Part shown: positions 19,296 to 28,306 of the stretch, one piece after another
How the letters are laid out: each line of letters begins with the position of its first letter
Numbering within the stretch: position 1 is the first letter of the stretch
NCBI RefSeq assembly: GCF_900114485.1
Contig: NZ_FOTF01000011.1
Coordinates: 62,001 to 126,000 of the forward strand
Source of the DNA: Loktanella salsilacus
GTDB taxonomy: Bacteria > Pseudomonadota > Alphaproteobacteria > Rhodobacterales > Rhodobacteraceae
Length of the DNA: 64,000 bases
Direction: 5' to 3'
Notes under the pieces: generated by a model
Told to the model about the DNA's origin: nothing
The model's input: only the letters and a program-made list of their open reading frames with translations
Database searches by the model: none
Program-made: the position numbers and the translations under genes

Positions 19296-20704
19296 GACTG
19301 CGCCTGCATCGTAGCCTGCGCCGCTACGATCGCCGCGAGCTTTTCAAGAACCAGAGGCGCAGGCTCGCATGACTTTCGCGTCTGTAGGCTGACGTGAATC
19401 AGCAGTTGCGTGCAGCTTGCCACCACATCTTCTGACGCGTTTTTCATTTCATGGTACAGCCGCAGCTTTTTCCCCGCCCCTTCGACGATTTGGGTCACGA
19501 CGGTGATCGGCTCTCCGACAAGGCATTCGTTCATGAACTTGGTGTGCGTATCAACGGTGAAATAGCTGAGGCCCGCCGCGATATAGGCCGCATCCGCGCC
19601 GATCATGCGCATCACGGTATCGGCGGCGTCGGACCAGACCTGCCCATAACGGCTTTCGTTCATGTGGCCGTTGTAGTCGGACCAATCGACCGGGACCGTA
19701 CGGTTCACGCTGATGATGGGCTTGGTGAAGTCAGGTTCGGTTGCCGCGCCCAGCCGTGCATCATGTTCGTTCAGCAAGGCACCTGCGCCCCAGTTGCGCC
19801 CCTTGAGGGATCGCATCATGGACACCAGATTGTCGTCGCGGATGCGCTCTAACTCCCTGATGCTATGGCTACCGGATTGGGCGTCAGACTGGCTGGCGAT
19901 GGTCTGCACCAGTTCGTCCGTCAGCTCTGGCACGTCCATCAGTTTGGTCCAAGGCCACTGCAGGCAGGGTCCGAATTGGGCGATAAAGTGGGCCATGCCC
20001 GCCTCTCCTCCGGCGACGCGGTAGGTTTCGAACAGGCCCATCTGCCCCCAGCGCAGGCCAAAGCCGTAGCGGATCGCATCGTCGATTTCCTGCGTGGTGG
20101 CGATGCCGTCCTTGACCAGCCAAAGCGCCTCGCGCCAGACCGCCTCTAGAAAGCGATCCGCGATATGCGCATCAATTTCCTTGCGCACCTTCAGGGGCTT
20201 CATACCGATTTGGGTCAGAATGTCATGGGCACGCGCGGTTGTCTTATCGCTGCCCACCAGTTCTATCAGTGGCAGCAAGTAGACGGGGTTAAACGGGTGC
20301 GCGACAAAGATCTGGTCCGGGCGCAGCGCGCCTTGCTGCAGCTCTGATGGCTTAAAGCCAGAGGTTGAGGAGCCAATCAGCGCATCCTCGCGGCAGTGGG
20401 TTTGGATCTCTTTCAGGATCCGGTGCTTCATCTCCAGCCGCTCTGGCGCGCTTTCTTGAATCCAATCTGCATCTGCGACGGCTTCGGCCAGCGTTGGAAC
20501 AAATTTGATCTGGCCTTCCGGCGGCAAAGCCACCTCTGACAGGGCGGGCAAGGACCGCCGGGCGTTCGCCATGACGGCGTCGATCTTGCGGCCGGCGTCT
20601 GGATCGGGGTCAAAGATCGCGACATCCCACCCTGACAGGACAAAGCGCGCGGCCCAGCCGCCGCCAATGACTCCGCCGCCGATAATCGCTGCTGTATTGG
20701 TCAT
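19292..20704 (-). CDS. lcdH: L-carnitine dehydrogenase / acyl-CoA thioesterase fusion
   Basis: A 470-aa two-domain enzyme. Residues 1-320 are a 3-hydroxyacyl-CoA-dehydrogenase-like NAD domain (AAIIGGGVIGGGWAARFVL, VAHPFNPVYLLPLIELVG) of the carnitine 3-dehydrogenase type, oxidising L-carnitine to 3-dehydrocarnitine. From about 335 a hot-dog thioesterase follows (VDWSDYNGHMNESRYGQVW). In pseudomonads the two steps, CdhA and the betainyl-CoA thioesterase CdhB, are separate proteins. The start overlaps the stop of the upstream BKACE gene (ATGA), so the two are coupled. It converges with the broken exonuclease gene, overlapping by a few bases. Confidence 0.9.
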   Translation of the reverse strand: MTNTAAIIGGGVIGGGWAARFVLSGWDVAIFDPDPDAGRKIDAVMANARRSLPALSEVALPPEGQIKFVPTLAEAVADADWIQESAPERLEMKHRILKEIQTHCREDALIGSSTSGFKPSELQQGALRPDQIFVAHPFNPVYLLPLIELVGSDKTTARAHDILTQIGMKPLKVRKEIDAHIADRFLEAVWREALWLVKDGIATTQEIDDAIRYGFGLRWGQMGLFETYRVAGGEAGMAHFIAQFGPCLQWPWTKLMDVPELTDELVQTIASQSDAQSGSHSIRELERIRDDNLVSMMRSLKGRNWGAGALLNEHDARLGAATEPDFTKPIISVNRTVPVDWSDYNGHMNESRYGQVWSDAADTVMRMIGADAAYIAAGLSYFTVDTHTKFMNECLVGEPITVVTQIVEGAGKKLRLYHEMKNASEDVVASCTQLLIHVSLQTRKSCEPAPLVLEKLAAIVAAQATMQAQS

Positions 20705-21609
20705 TTTGGTGCTCGCTTTGTCAGGCCAAGTTTCGCACGGACCGCATCCGGCCCCATGATATTGCCGCCCATCGCGGTGATAATACCGGCGGCGCGGGCA
20801 ACCAGCGCTTCATTCGTGGCCAGCTCGCCTTTAGCCAGCCACAGGTTATCCTCTAGCCCGACGCGCACATGGCCGCCCGCCAGCACAGCGGCGGCGACAT
20901 AGGCCATCTGATCGCGTCCGATGGAAAAGGCAGACCAGTGCCAGTCGTCCGGGACATTGTTCACCATCGCCATAAAGGTGTTCAGGTCATTTGGCGCCCC
21001 CCAAGGGACACCCATACAAAGCTGCACCAGCGCGGGGGACGACAGCACGCCGTCTTTGACCAGTTGCTTGGCGTACCACAAATGACCGGTATCAAAGGCT
21101 TCGATCTCTGGTTTGACGCCCAGTTCTTCCATGCGCGCGCCCATGGCCGTCAGCATCCCGGGCGTGTTGGTCATGACGTAATCGGCTTCGGCAAAGTTCA
21201 TCGTGCCGCAATCGAGGGTGCAGATTTCGGGCAGGCAATCCTCGATATGTACAAGGCGTTCTTCGGCGCTGACCATGTCAGTCGCAGGGCGAAGGGGTAG
21301 CGGGGCAGAGGGCGGTCCGAACACCATGTCGCCGCCCATACCAGCGGTCAGGTTCAAGACCACATCGACGTCGGCATCGCGGATACGTTCGGACAGCTCG
21401 CGATACAGCGCCGGATCACGCGATGGCACCCCGGTGCCCGGATCACGCACATGACAATGCACAATCGCCGCCCCAGCCTTTGCCGCAGCAATCGCCGACG
21501 CCGCGATCTGTTCGGGGCTGCGCGGCACATGCGGCGAGCGGTCCTGACTATTGCCAGACCCCGTCACCGCACAGGTAATAAAGACATCGCGGTTCATCTG
21601 CAGAGGCAT
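20701..21609 (-). CDS. BKACE-type beta-keto acid cleavage enzyme, probably for 3-dehydrocarnitine
   Basis: A 302-aa member of the BKACE (DUF849) family. The Zn-binding pattern is visible as ITCAVTGSGN near the start, AIVHCHVRDPGTG and LEDNLWLAKGELATN near the end. BKACE enzymes transfer part of a beta-keto acid to acetyl-CoA. Beside carnitine dehydrogenase, the expected reaction is 3-dehydrocarnitine + acetyl-CoA to betainyl-CoA + acetoacetate, whose betainyl-CoA is then hydrolysed by the fused thioesterase. Substrate is inferred from the operon partner. No transporter or regulator for carnitine is adjacent. Confidence 0.88.
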   Translation of the reverse strand: MPLQMNRDVFITCAVTGSGNSQDRSPHVPRSPEQIAASAIAAAKAGAAIVHCHVRDPGTGVPSRDPALYRELSERIRDADVDVVLNLTAGMGGDMVFGPPSAPLPLRPATDMVSAEERLVHIEDCLPEICTLDCGTMNFAEADYVMTNTPGMLTAMGARMEELGVKPEIEAFDTGHLWYAKQLVKDGVLSSPALVQLCMGVPWGAPNDLNTFMAMVNNVPDDWHWSAFSIGRDQMAYVAAAVLAGGHVRVGLEDNLWLAKGELATNEALVARAAGIITAMGGNIMGPDAVRAKLGLTKRAPK

Positions 21610-21756
21610 CGGGCGTTCCTAACTGTGGTCGCTATTAGCCTATACAGAATGACGATTTATGATGCGCAATAAAGCCCTGTTCCTGTCAAACGGCCCAAAG
21701 CTTTGCCTTGACGTTGGTTTAGGTCTGACGACGGGGGTACGGCACCCTATCCGCAG

Positions 21757-22977
21757 TTAATCAACAAGCTGCGTTCGAATGACGGCAACGGCTTCAAGGG
21801 TGCGATGCACGGGGCATTTGTCTGCAATACGCAGCAGCCCCGCGCGGTGATCTTCTGTCAAATCGCCCTCGAAACGCAGATGGCGGGTAAAGACATCCGT
21901 CTTGTTCGCCCGCTCTTCGCAGTTCTCGCAGTCGGCCAGATGTTCACGGTCATGGGTGACGTCGACTTCGGCATGCGTCAGAGGAATGCCCTTTCGCCGC
22001 GCATAAAGGCGGATGGTCATGACGGTACAAGCGCCCAGTCCCGCGGCCAGATATTCATAAGGGGTCGGCCCCAGATCCTTGCCGCCAACGCTGACAGGTT
22101 CGTCCGCGATCAGCTGATGCCGCCCGCCTACAGCAATATCTTGCAGCAGGCCGTCCGGGTCACGTTCTGACACCCGTGTCACGCCTTCTGGCACCTGCGG
22201 CGCGGCCTTTGGCTTTGGCATATCTAGATAGCGGGACGCCCATGTCGCGATCACGTCAGCGGCATATTTTGCGTCCTCCTCAGCGGTGATCAGATGGTCT
22301 GCCGTTTCAAGCGAGACAAAGCTTTTAGGATGTTTTGCAGCGATGAAAATCTCGCTCGCGTTGTCGATCCCAACCGTCGCATCGCGCGGCGCGTGCAGCA
22401 CCAGCAAGGCGGCATTCAGGTGCCGCAACGCATCCCGCAGGGACGCTGTGCTGATGTCATCAATGAATGACTTGCGGATGGTAAAATCGCGCCCGGCAAG
22501 GCTGACCGTCGCTGCCCCGTGCTCTTGGATATCATCTAGCTTGGAGCCGAAATTATTCGACACATGCGCGGGGGCAAAAGGTGCACCAATCGTGACAACC
22601 GCGCGCAAACCGGGCACCTGCGGCGCGGCCTTGATGACAGCGGCCCCGCCAAGGGAATGACCGACCAGCAGCGATGGAGCCATGCCGCGATCCGTCAGAT
22701 ACGCGGCGGCGAGCAATAGATCGTCAACGTTCGATGAAAAATGGGTGTTGGCGAATTCGCCTTCTGAATGGCCCAGCCCGGTGAAGTCAAAGCGCAGAAC
22801 CGCGATGCCTTTGGCCGCAAGGCGGGCGGCGATGCGGCGCGCGGCGGGGATATCTTTGGAGCAGGTGAAGCAATGCGCAAAGATCGCAGTCGCGCCCACC
22901 GGCCCGTCTGGCAGATCAAGGCGCGCGGCCAGCATGTCGCCAGAATGGCCTTTGAATGTGATACGCTCGGTTTTCAT
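21757..22977 (-). CDS. Fusion of alpha/beta hydrolase and OsmC-like peroxidase
   Basis: A 406-aa fusion. The N-terminal part (about 1-250) is an alpha/beta hydrolase with FAHCFTCSKD, FDFTGLGHSEGEF, the elbow VGHSLGGAA and the late His in ETADHLITAEED. The C-terminal part (about 270-406) is OsmC/Ohr-like, with LGACTVMTIRLYARRKG holding the first redox Cys and IADKCPVHRTLE the second. OsmC proteins reduce organic hydroperoxides by a dithiol mechanism. ATG 22977 is chosen for the AAGGA leader. This domain pairing recurs in bacteria; the hydrolase substrate is unknown. Confidence 0.9.
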   Translation of the reverse strand: MKTERITFKGHSGDMLAARLDLPDGPVGATAIFAHCFTCSKDIPAARRIAARLAAKGIAVLRFDFTGLGHSEGEFANTHFSSNVDDLLLAAAYLTDRGMAPSLLVGHSLGGAAVIKAAPQVPGLRAVVTIGAPFAPAHVSNNFGSKLDDIQEHGAATVSLAGRDFTIRKSFIDDISTASLRDALRHLNAALLVLHAPRDATVGIDNASEIFIAAKHPKSFVSLETADHLITAEEDAKYAADVIATWASRYLDMPKPKAAPQVPEGVTRVSERDPDGLLQDIAVGGRHQLIADEPVSVGGKDLGPTPYEYLAAGLGACTVMTIRLYARRKGIPLTHAEVDVTHDREHLADCENCEERANKTDVFTRHLRFEGDLTEDHRAGLLRIADKCPVHRTLEAVAVIRTQLVD

Positions 22978-23028
22978 GACGCTGTCCTTCGCGGGAAATT
23001 TGGGGCGGATTGGCGGTTTCAAAAGCTG

Positions 23029-24471
23029 TCAGCCGGGCGGCGCAACAAGGTCCCAAAAGCCAGATTTGCGGTGATGTTTCTGCCGAAGATGCGCCAGATA
23101 CGCGCTGTGATCCGGATAAGCGCCGTAGCTATCGATGCGCGCATCGCTCGACTGGCATTCCGCAAGGTGACGGGCTGCATGACGGTACCGCTTGGACTTT
23201 GCCCCGATAAGTGCGTCATCAATCATCGCGCGCCTGATGATCACGGCCGCAAGCGGGTGCTTTTCAGACAGCGTATCTGCGGCGGGGGTCAGCGCCTCGA
23301 ACTGGTCCCCGTCCAGATGTTTTGCGCGGTCCAGCACCAAGCGTGCCGCCCGGTCCAGCGCGGGCCATCCGGTTAGAAAATCGATCGCGACCTCTAGCTT
23401 GGCAAAGCGTTCGGCCAGATCCAGCGCCGCGTCCTCTGCGGCGATATCGTCAAAGTCGGGCAGCAACTTCAGGTGCCTGCGCAGGCTGTCTGCGTCCAGT
23501 GTCTGGGCAAAGCGCTGCCACAAATGATCCGTCAGCTCTGCCGTATTGCCCTGCTGTTTCAAGCCGTCCTCAAAGACCAGTTCTAGATCATGGCGGGCGG
23601 TGCCATGTGACGCCTTGCCGCCCTCGGCCATCGCGCGGCGAATAATCTGCATCGCCTCTTCAACGCGGCCAGCGTCCAGCAATCGGCGCGCCACTTGCGG
23701 CGCGATGGTGCCAAAGGTCAGCTGCTGGGGCGAATAGCGCGCGATATAGGCATCGACGTCGCCCTGTACGTCGGCAATGTCCGCAAGGATCACCGACCGG
23801 GTCAGGTCTTTGTTGCGCTGGATGCTGCCTGCTGCCGACCGCGACAGGCCAAAGCCGCTGTATCGCTCGACCTCTTCTGGCGTGGGCGCAGCATCGGCCC
23901 ATGCGTTGGCACCGGCTTTCAAGTGCTCTAGCCCGGTATTGCCCAAGATGGCAGAGGTCGCTGGGATGATGCCGTCGAACTCGCCGTAGCCGGCCCCCAC
24001 GACGGCGTCCAATATGCGGTCCGCAAGCACCAAAGGCGCGACGTTGATCCGCGGGGCGATGGCTGCGATGGCGTCGATGGCATCACGAAATACGTCGCCC
24101 ACGGCCCCGTTGCTGTCGTCGGTCCGTTCGTGAATGGACGGGGCCAGTTGGATGAGAGACCACAGCAGATCAAAGCCCTCGTCTGCGTTATACGGGACAA
24201 CGTTCGCGTTGATCATCTGCAACAGACCGTCCAGATCCTTGATCAGGGCCTTCTGTTTGCGCCAGTTCACAAAAGCCGTCGCGCGCCGCATCATGGCAAA
24301 GCGTTTGCGGATATCCACCGCGATATCCTGCGGGCCCTGCGCGGCACTAATCTCTAGCCGCGCGCGGCGCTGCAATGCGGCGCTTCCCTGCACCAGATCC
24401 ATCACCAAGGCCGCCAGCCGCTCTGCGCCCAGCTTTTCCAGATTGGTCGTATTCAGGGTCTTCTTGGTCAT
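23029..24471 (-). CDS. DUF6880 family protein
   Basis: A 480-aa all-helical protein of the DUF6880 group, common in Rhodobacteraceae, recognised from the lead KTLNTTNLEKLGAERLAALVMDL and FVNWRKQKALIKDLDGLLQ. The remainder is a series of helix pairs resembling TPR/HEAT repeats (for example GRVEEAMQIIRRAMAEG). No signal peptide, membrane segment or catalytic motif is visible. Function unknown. It lies 51 bp upstream of the hydrolase-OsmC gene, on the same strand. Confidence 0.78.
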   Translation of the reverse strand: MTKKTLNTTNLEKLGAERLAALVMDLVQGSAALQRRARLEISAAQGPQDIAVDIRKRFAMMRRATAFVNWRKQKALIKDLDGLLQMINANVVPYNADEGFDLLWSLIQLAPSIHERTDDSNGAVGDVFRDAIDAIAAIAPRINVAPLVLADRILDAVVGAGYGEFDGIIPATSAILGNTGLEHLKAGANAWADAAPTPEEVERYSGFGLSRSAAGSIQRNKDLTRSVILADIADVQGDVDAYIARYSPQQLTFGTIAPQVARRLLDAGRVEEAMQIIRRAMAEGGKASHGTARHDLELVFEDGLKQQGNTAELTDHLWQRFAQTLDADSLRRHLKLLPDFDDIAAEDAALDLAERFAKLEVAIDFLTGWPALDRAARLVLDRAKHLDGDQFEALTPAADTLSEKHPLAAVIIRRAMIDDALIGAKSKRYRHAARHLAECQSSDARIDSYGAYPDHSAYLAHLRQKHHRKSGFWDLVAPPG

Positions 24472-24653
24472 GGTCGCGGATATCGCATTCAGGAATTACC
24501 TGATGACACTGCCCCATCGCACCCAAAGCGACAATCAGGTTCCGCCCCGATCACGAAGTTGTCGCGATGCGGAAACAAAGGCGGAAGATCACCCAGATCT
24601 ATATTTTTCCGAATGGAATTGACCTATAAGTCCTTACGGTTGGAGGGCTGGGG

Positions 24654-25706
24654 ATGATGAACAACATGGGAGAGCCGACAGTTCTGGCGCTGCTGGGGCT
24701 GCTTGGCGGCATGGTCTTGGGGCTTGCGGCCCGGCTGGGCCGTTTTTGCACCCTCGGCGCGATCGAGGATGCCTTATACGCGCAAGATGACACGCGTTTG
24801 CGGATGTGGGGCATAGCGATTGGCACGGCGATCATCGGCAGTTTCGCCCTTGCGGCCACCGGGCTGCTGCAGCCTGAACAGACGATCTATCTAGCCTTTG
24901 CCTTTCAACCACTGGCCAGCATCCTTGGCGGATTGATGTTTGGCTACGGCATGGCGCTGGCGGGCAACTGCGGCTACGGCGCATTGGCGCGGCTCGGCGG
25001 CGGTGACCTGCGGTCCTTCGTCATCGTTTTGGTCATGGGATTGGCCGCATTTGCGACAATCTCTGGCCCGCTGGCTTACCTGCGTGTCGCGGCCTTTGCG
25101 CAGACGCCAGCCGACGCGGCACCGGGTATTGCGCAAGAACTGTCGGGACTAACAGGTCTGCCCGTCAACGGCATTGGCATCGCCATCGGGGCTGCCGTTC
25201 TGGCAATGACACTGTCTGCGGCCCCTTTCCGGTCAAACCTAAGGGCTGTCTTTTGGGGCGTCTGTGTCGGGCTGGCGATTGTGTCGGGCTGGGCGGGCAC
25301 GCAGTGGGTCGCGGTCGCAGGCTTTGCGCCGACAGTCGTGGAATCCCACACCTTTGCCGCCCCCTTGGGCGAGACCATGCTTTACGCGATGACGGCGTCC
25401 GGCAGTTCCTTGTCGTTCGGCATCGGCTCTGTCCTTGGTGTGCTGTTGGGGGCGTTCATCGGGTCGCTGGTCAAAGGCCATTTCCGCTGGGAAGCCTGCG
25501 AAGATCCGCGGGAATTGCGCCGCCAGATTGCCGGGGCCGCGTTGATGGGTGTTGGCGCAGTGCTGGCAATGGGATGCAGCATCGGTCAAGGTCTGTCCGC
25601 GATTTCAGTACTGGCCTATTCGGCGCCGCTGGTCATGGCTGGCATCTTTGCCGGGGCCGGGATCGGGCTACGCCAATTGATTACAGGCTTTGCCCGGATC
25701 GCCTAA
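24654..25706 (+). CDS. YeeE/YedE family thiosulfate-type permease
   Basis: A 350-aa polytopic membrane protein with two sulfur-transport (DUF395) repeats. The conserved cysteine loops are GRFCTLGAIEDAL, GNCGYGALARLGGGDLRSF and MGCSIGQGLSAISVLAYS, matching the thiosulfate-conducting cysteines of TsuA-type proteins. About ten membrane segments. Start at ATG 24654 (second ATG 24657) after GGAGGG. It stands next to the sox cluster, so import of thiosulfate or a related anion is a fair guess. The 182-bp upstream gap has a weak sox-like dyad at 24603-24619. Confidence 0.88.
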   Translation: MMNNMGEPTVLALLGLLGGMVLGLAARLGRFCTLGAIEDALYAQDDTRLRMWGIAIGTAIIGSFALAATGLLQPEQTIYLAFAFQPLASILGGLMFGYGMALAGNCGYGALARLGGGDLRSFVIVLVMGLAAFATISGPLAYLRVAAFAQTPADAAPGIAQELSGLTGLPVNGIGIAIGAAVLAMTLSAAPFRSNLRAVFWGVCVGLAIVSGWAGTQWVAVAGFAPTVVESHTFAAPLGETMLYAMTASGSSLSFGIGSVLGVLLGAFIGSLVKGHFRWEACEDPRELRRQIAGAALMGVGAVLAMGCSIGQGLSAISVLAYSAPLVMAGIFAGAGIGLRQLITGFARIA

Positions 25707-25739
25707 ATTCGCTTTGCCGATGACAGCCACCCTGCTATC

Positions 25740-25755
25740 ATTCAAAGATACGAAT
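25740..25755 (+). promoter_or_regulatory. Candidate SoxR operator before the MBL-fold gene
   Basis: ATTCAAAGATACGAAT fits ATTC-N8-GAAT and the longer pattern ATTCA-N4-T-N3-AAT shared by three sites inside the sox cluster. It ends 14 bp before the start codon. Confidence 0.5.
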
Positions 25756-25769
25756 ATGAGGGGGCGACC

Positions 25770-26690
25770 ATGAAGATTTCGCGGCGGACATTGATTTCGG
25801 GGGTGATTGCAGTGGCTGGCAGCGCGGTGCTGCCGCGTATCGCCTGGGCGAATACCACGCTTAGCCTGGGCGCGGGCATGCTTGATACGCTGAGCGATGG
25901 TCACCTGATGCTGCCGCGCAGTTTCGTGCTGGGCGATATCCCCGTGGCCGAGGCGGACGCCGTGCTGGAACCTTTCGGTCTGGCTGGCGCGGCTTCGCTG
26001 CTGCCAGATTGCAACCTGACGCTTTGGCGGGGTGACGATCGCACCGTGCTGTTCGACGCAGGCTCTGGCCCAGATTTCATGCCAACCGCCGGGCATCTGA
26101 TGGCCGCGATGGATGCGCTGGGGATCACGCCAGAGGACGTCACAGACGTTGTCTTTACCCATGGCCACCCTGACCATCTGTGGGGCGCGCTGGACGATTT
26201 CGACGAACCACTCTTTGCCAATGCCCAGCATCATATGGGGCAGATCGAGTGGGACTATTGGACCGACCCCGCCCTGCCCGATACGATTGCCGCCGACCGC
26301 CTGACCTTTGCCGTCGGGGCCGCCCGCAGGCTAGAGGTACTGGCCGAGGGCATCAATCTGTTCAACGATGGCGATGAGGTCCTGCCGGGTATCACTGCCC
26401 GCGCCACCCACGGGCATACCCCCGGTCATATGGCGTTTGAAATCGCAACAGAAGAAGAGACCGTGATGGTGCTGGGCGATTGTATTGCCAATCACCACAT
26501 CGCTTTTGTCCGGCCCGATTGGCCGAACGGGTCCGATCAGGACACCGCGCAAGGGGCCGAAACCCGCGCTGCGCTATTGGCGCAATTGGCAGATACAGGC
26601 ACCGTTTTTGCCGGGTTCCACTTACCCGCCCCCGGACTTGGCCGGGCGGTACGGGACGGGAATGCGTTCCGATTTGAGCCGCTCACCTAA
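25770..26690 (+). CDS. Exported metallo-beta-lactamase-fold hydrolase
   Basis: A 306-aa MBL-fold protein with a twin-arginine signal (MKISRRTLISGVIAVAGSA...WA) and the dinuclear metal motif VFTHGHPDHLWG, followed by HGHTPGHMAFE and LGDCIANHH. It is therefore a periplasmic metal hydrolase. SoxH-like proteins of this fold occur at the edges of sox clusters, and a SoxR-like site lies just upstream, so a role in sulfur compound turnover is plausible but not shown. It faces the DUF302-sox genes and is separated from them by a shared terminator. Confidence 0.87.
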   Translation: MKISRRTLISGVIAVAGSAVLPRIAWANTTLSLGAGMLDTLSDGHLMLPRSFVLGDIPVAEADAVLEPFGLAGAASLLPDCNLTLWRGDDRTVLFDAGSGPDFMPTAGHLMAAMDALGITPEDVTDVVFTHGHPDHLWGALDDFDEPLFANAQHHMGQIEWDYWTDPALPDTIAADRLTFAVGAARRLEVLAEGINLFNDGDEVLPGITARATHGHTPGHMAFEIATEEETVMVLGDCIANHHIAFVRPDWPNGSDQDTAQGAETRAALLAQLADTGTVFAGFHLPAPGLGRAVRDGNAFRFEPLT

Positions 26691-26699
26691 TGGACGCGG

Positions 26700-26737
26700 A
26701 AGGGGCCGCCGGCCTGACCGGCAGGGCGGCCCCTTTT
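26700..26737. terminator. Bidirectional terminator between the MBL-fold gene and the sox operon
   Basis: An 11-bp stem, AAGGGGCCGCC (26700-26710) with GGCGGCCCCTT (26725-26735), followed by TT on the plus strand and preceded by A residues. It separates the two convergent units. Confidence 0.82.
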
Positions 26738-26738
26738 C

Positions 26739-27164
26739 CTATTGCCCGGCGGCTTCGCGCGCGATGTCGTCCAGCAGCGCCTGCACGTCTTGCATGACGC
26801 CTTCGGGTTGGTTGCGGTAGCCGACTTGCACTTTACCGTCCTTGTCAGTGACGAACACGCCGTAGGGGCAATAGGCGATGTTGGCGGGATCAGCCTCCAT
26901 CACCTTGCGGGACAACGTGGCAGAGCAGAACATGAAGATATCGGCATTGTCATAGATCACGACGTCGCTGCCAACATCGGCGCGGGTCCGTTCCAGCATT
27001 TCCCCGACGTGGCTGGTCCAATCGATCACTAGCCCCCGCCCCACAATGGCAGTTTCAACACCAAAGGTCGCGTCGTCAAAGCTGCCGTCATAGTCATAGA
27101 CGGTGGCCTGTTGCGCCAGCGCGGGGCTGGCGACAAGGACAAAGGCGAGGGCAAATTTACGCAT
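26739..27164 (-). CDS. Exported DUF302 protein at the end of the sox operon
   Basis: A 141-aa protein with a signal peptide (MRKFALAFVLVASPALAQ) and a DUF302 domain, seen from VETAIVGRGLVIDWTSHVGEML and IYDNADIFMFCSATLSRKVM. Two cysteines, one in FMFCSA and one in IAYCPYGVFV, could form a periplasmic disulfide or bind a sulfur species. It is 29 bp downstream of soxD on the same strand and is last before a terminator. DUF302 has no firm function; co-transcription with sox suggests a part in sulfur handling. Confidence 0.85.
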   Translation of the reverse strand: MRKFALAFVLVASPALAQQATVYDYDGSFDDATFGVETAIVGRGLVIDWTSHVGEMLERTRADVGSDVVIYDNADIFMFCSATLSRKVMEADPANIAYCPYGVFVTDKDGKVQVGYRNQPEGVMQDVQALLDDIAREAAGQ

Positions 27165-27193
27165 GGGACTGGTCCTTTATGTGATGCGCTGCC

Positions 27194-28306
27194 TTATGGG
27201 CTGGCGCTTTGCAGATAGGCGATCAGTGCGTCGATATCGGCGGCGTCACGCACGCCGCGGAACGACATTTTGGTGCCGGGCATCGCGTCCTTGGGGTTGG
27301 CAAGGAAGGCGTGCAGCTTGTCGTTATCCCAAACCTCGCCCGCGGCCATCGCATCCTGAAACACGTCCGAATAGCGGAAATCAGGGATGGCACCGACGGT
27401 GCGGCCCATAATCGCATTCAGCTCTGGCCCGACGCGGTTTTGTGCCCCCTCGCCCACCATGTGACAGGATTTGCACTGGCGGAATGCTTTTTCGCCGTCC
27501 GCAATAAGGGCCGGATCAGCGGCAGCGACAACCACCGGGGCGGGCTCTGCTGCTGGTTCAGGTTCGGCTGCTGGCTCTGCTGCGGCTTCGGTGACAGGCT
27601 CGGCAGCAGGGGCTTCAACAGCGGCTGCTTCTGCGGCGGCCTCGTTTGCCTTGGCGGCCGTTTCCTCTGGCGTCACATCGACCACGCTGGCGTGCATCGT
27701 AATCTCGACGCTGTCTTTGCAGTTCTCCATGCAGGCTTCAGCCATGAAGATCGGAAACTCCGTCTCTGCCCGGTCGTCGTCGATAAAGTTATCGACGTTC
27801 GGCATGGACACTTCGGTGAAGTTTTCGTTCGACAGGGTGAAATCATCATCCACCAGATCGTTCAGATAAAGGATATAGGCCGTCAGCGCATAAGTTTCAT
27901 CATCACTGAGCGAGGCTGCGTGGCCAAAAGGCATGGCGCGGTTCACGTAGTCGAACACGGTCGACAAATAGGGCCAGTAGCTGCCCACAGTCTTGACCGG
28001 ATCCTTGTTTTCCAACGTACCACCACCGCCTGCCAACACAGGCCAGCGACCGACAGCCTCGCCAAAGTCGCCATGGCAGACAGAGCAGTTTTCGACGTAG
28101 ATATCTTCGCCCGTCAGCACATCGCCGCTACCGACAGGCAGGCCCATGCCATCGGGGCGTATGTCGGTGTTCCAAGCAGCGACTTCTTCGGGCATCGCAG
28201 CGCGGCCGATGCCATATCCGCCGTCCTTTGACGGTGCCACGTCTTGCGCGGCGGCGGCGGTGGCAAAGGTCAGTAGGGCTGCAGCGAGATTAAGAGATTT
28301 CGACAT
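27194..28306 (-). CDS. soxD: Sulfur dehydrogenase cytochrome subunit SoxD
   Basis: A 370-aa diheme c-type cytochrome, electron acceptor of the SoxCD sulfane dehydrogenase. It has a signal peptide (MSKSLNLAAALLTFATAAAAQ), a first CSVCH heme site near residue 85, an Ala/Glu/Pro-rich spacer of about 50 residues, and a second CKSCH site in the C-terminal cytochrome domain with MPGTKMSFRGV as the axial Met region. ATG 28306 overlaps soxC by 17 bp; longer in-frame starts run through soxC and lack a signal. Its presence means thiosulfate sulfur can be fully oxidised to sulfate. Confidence 0.93.
   Translation of the reverse strand: MSKSLNLAAALLTFATAAAAQDVAPSKDGGYGIGRAAMPEEVAAWNTDIRPDGMGLPVGSGDVLTGEDIYVENCSVCHGDFGEAVGRWPVLAGGGGTLENKDPVKTVGSYWPYLSTVFDYVNRAMPFGHAASLSDDETYALTAYILYLNDLVDDDFTLSNENFTEVSMPNVDNFIDDDRAETEFPIFMAEACMENCKDSVEITMHASVVDVTPEETAAKANEAAAEAAAVEAPAAEPVTEAAAEPAAEPEPAAEPAPVVVAAADPALIADGEKAFRQCKSCHMVGEGAQNRVGPELNAIMGRTVGAIPDFRYSDVFQDAMAAGEVWDNDKLHAFLANPKDAMPGTKMSFRGVRDAADIDALIAYLQSASP

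Noticed and set aside
24603-24619. ATTTTTCCGAATGGAAT upstream of the YeeE/YedE gene as a fifth SoxR site
   Set aside because: The arms do not fit ATTC-N8-GAAT in the right spacing; only a loose dyad.
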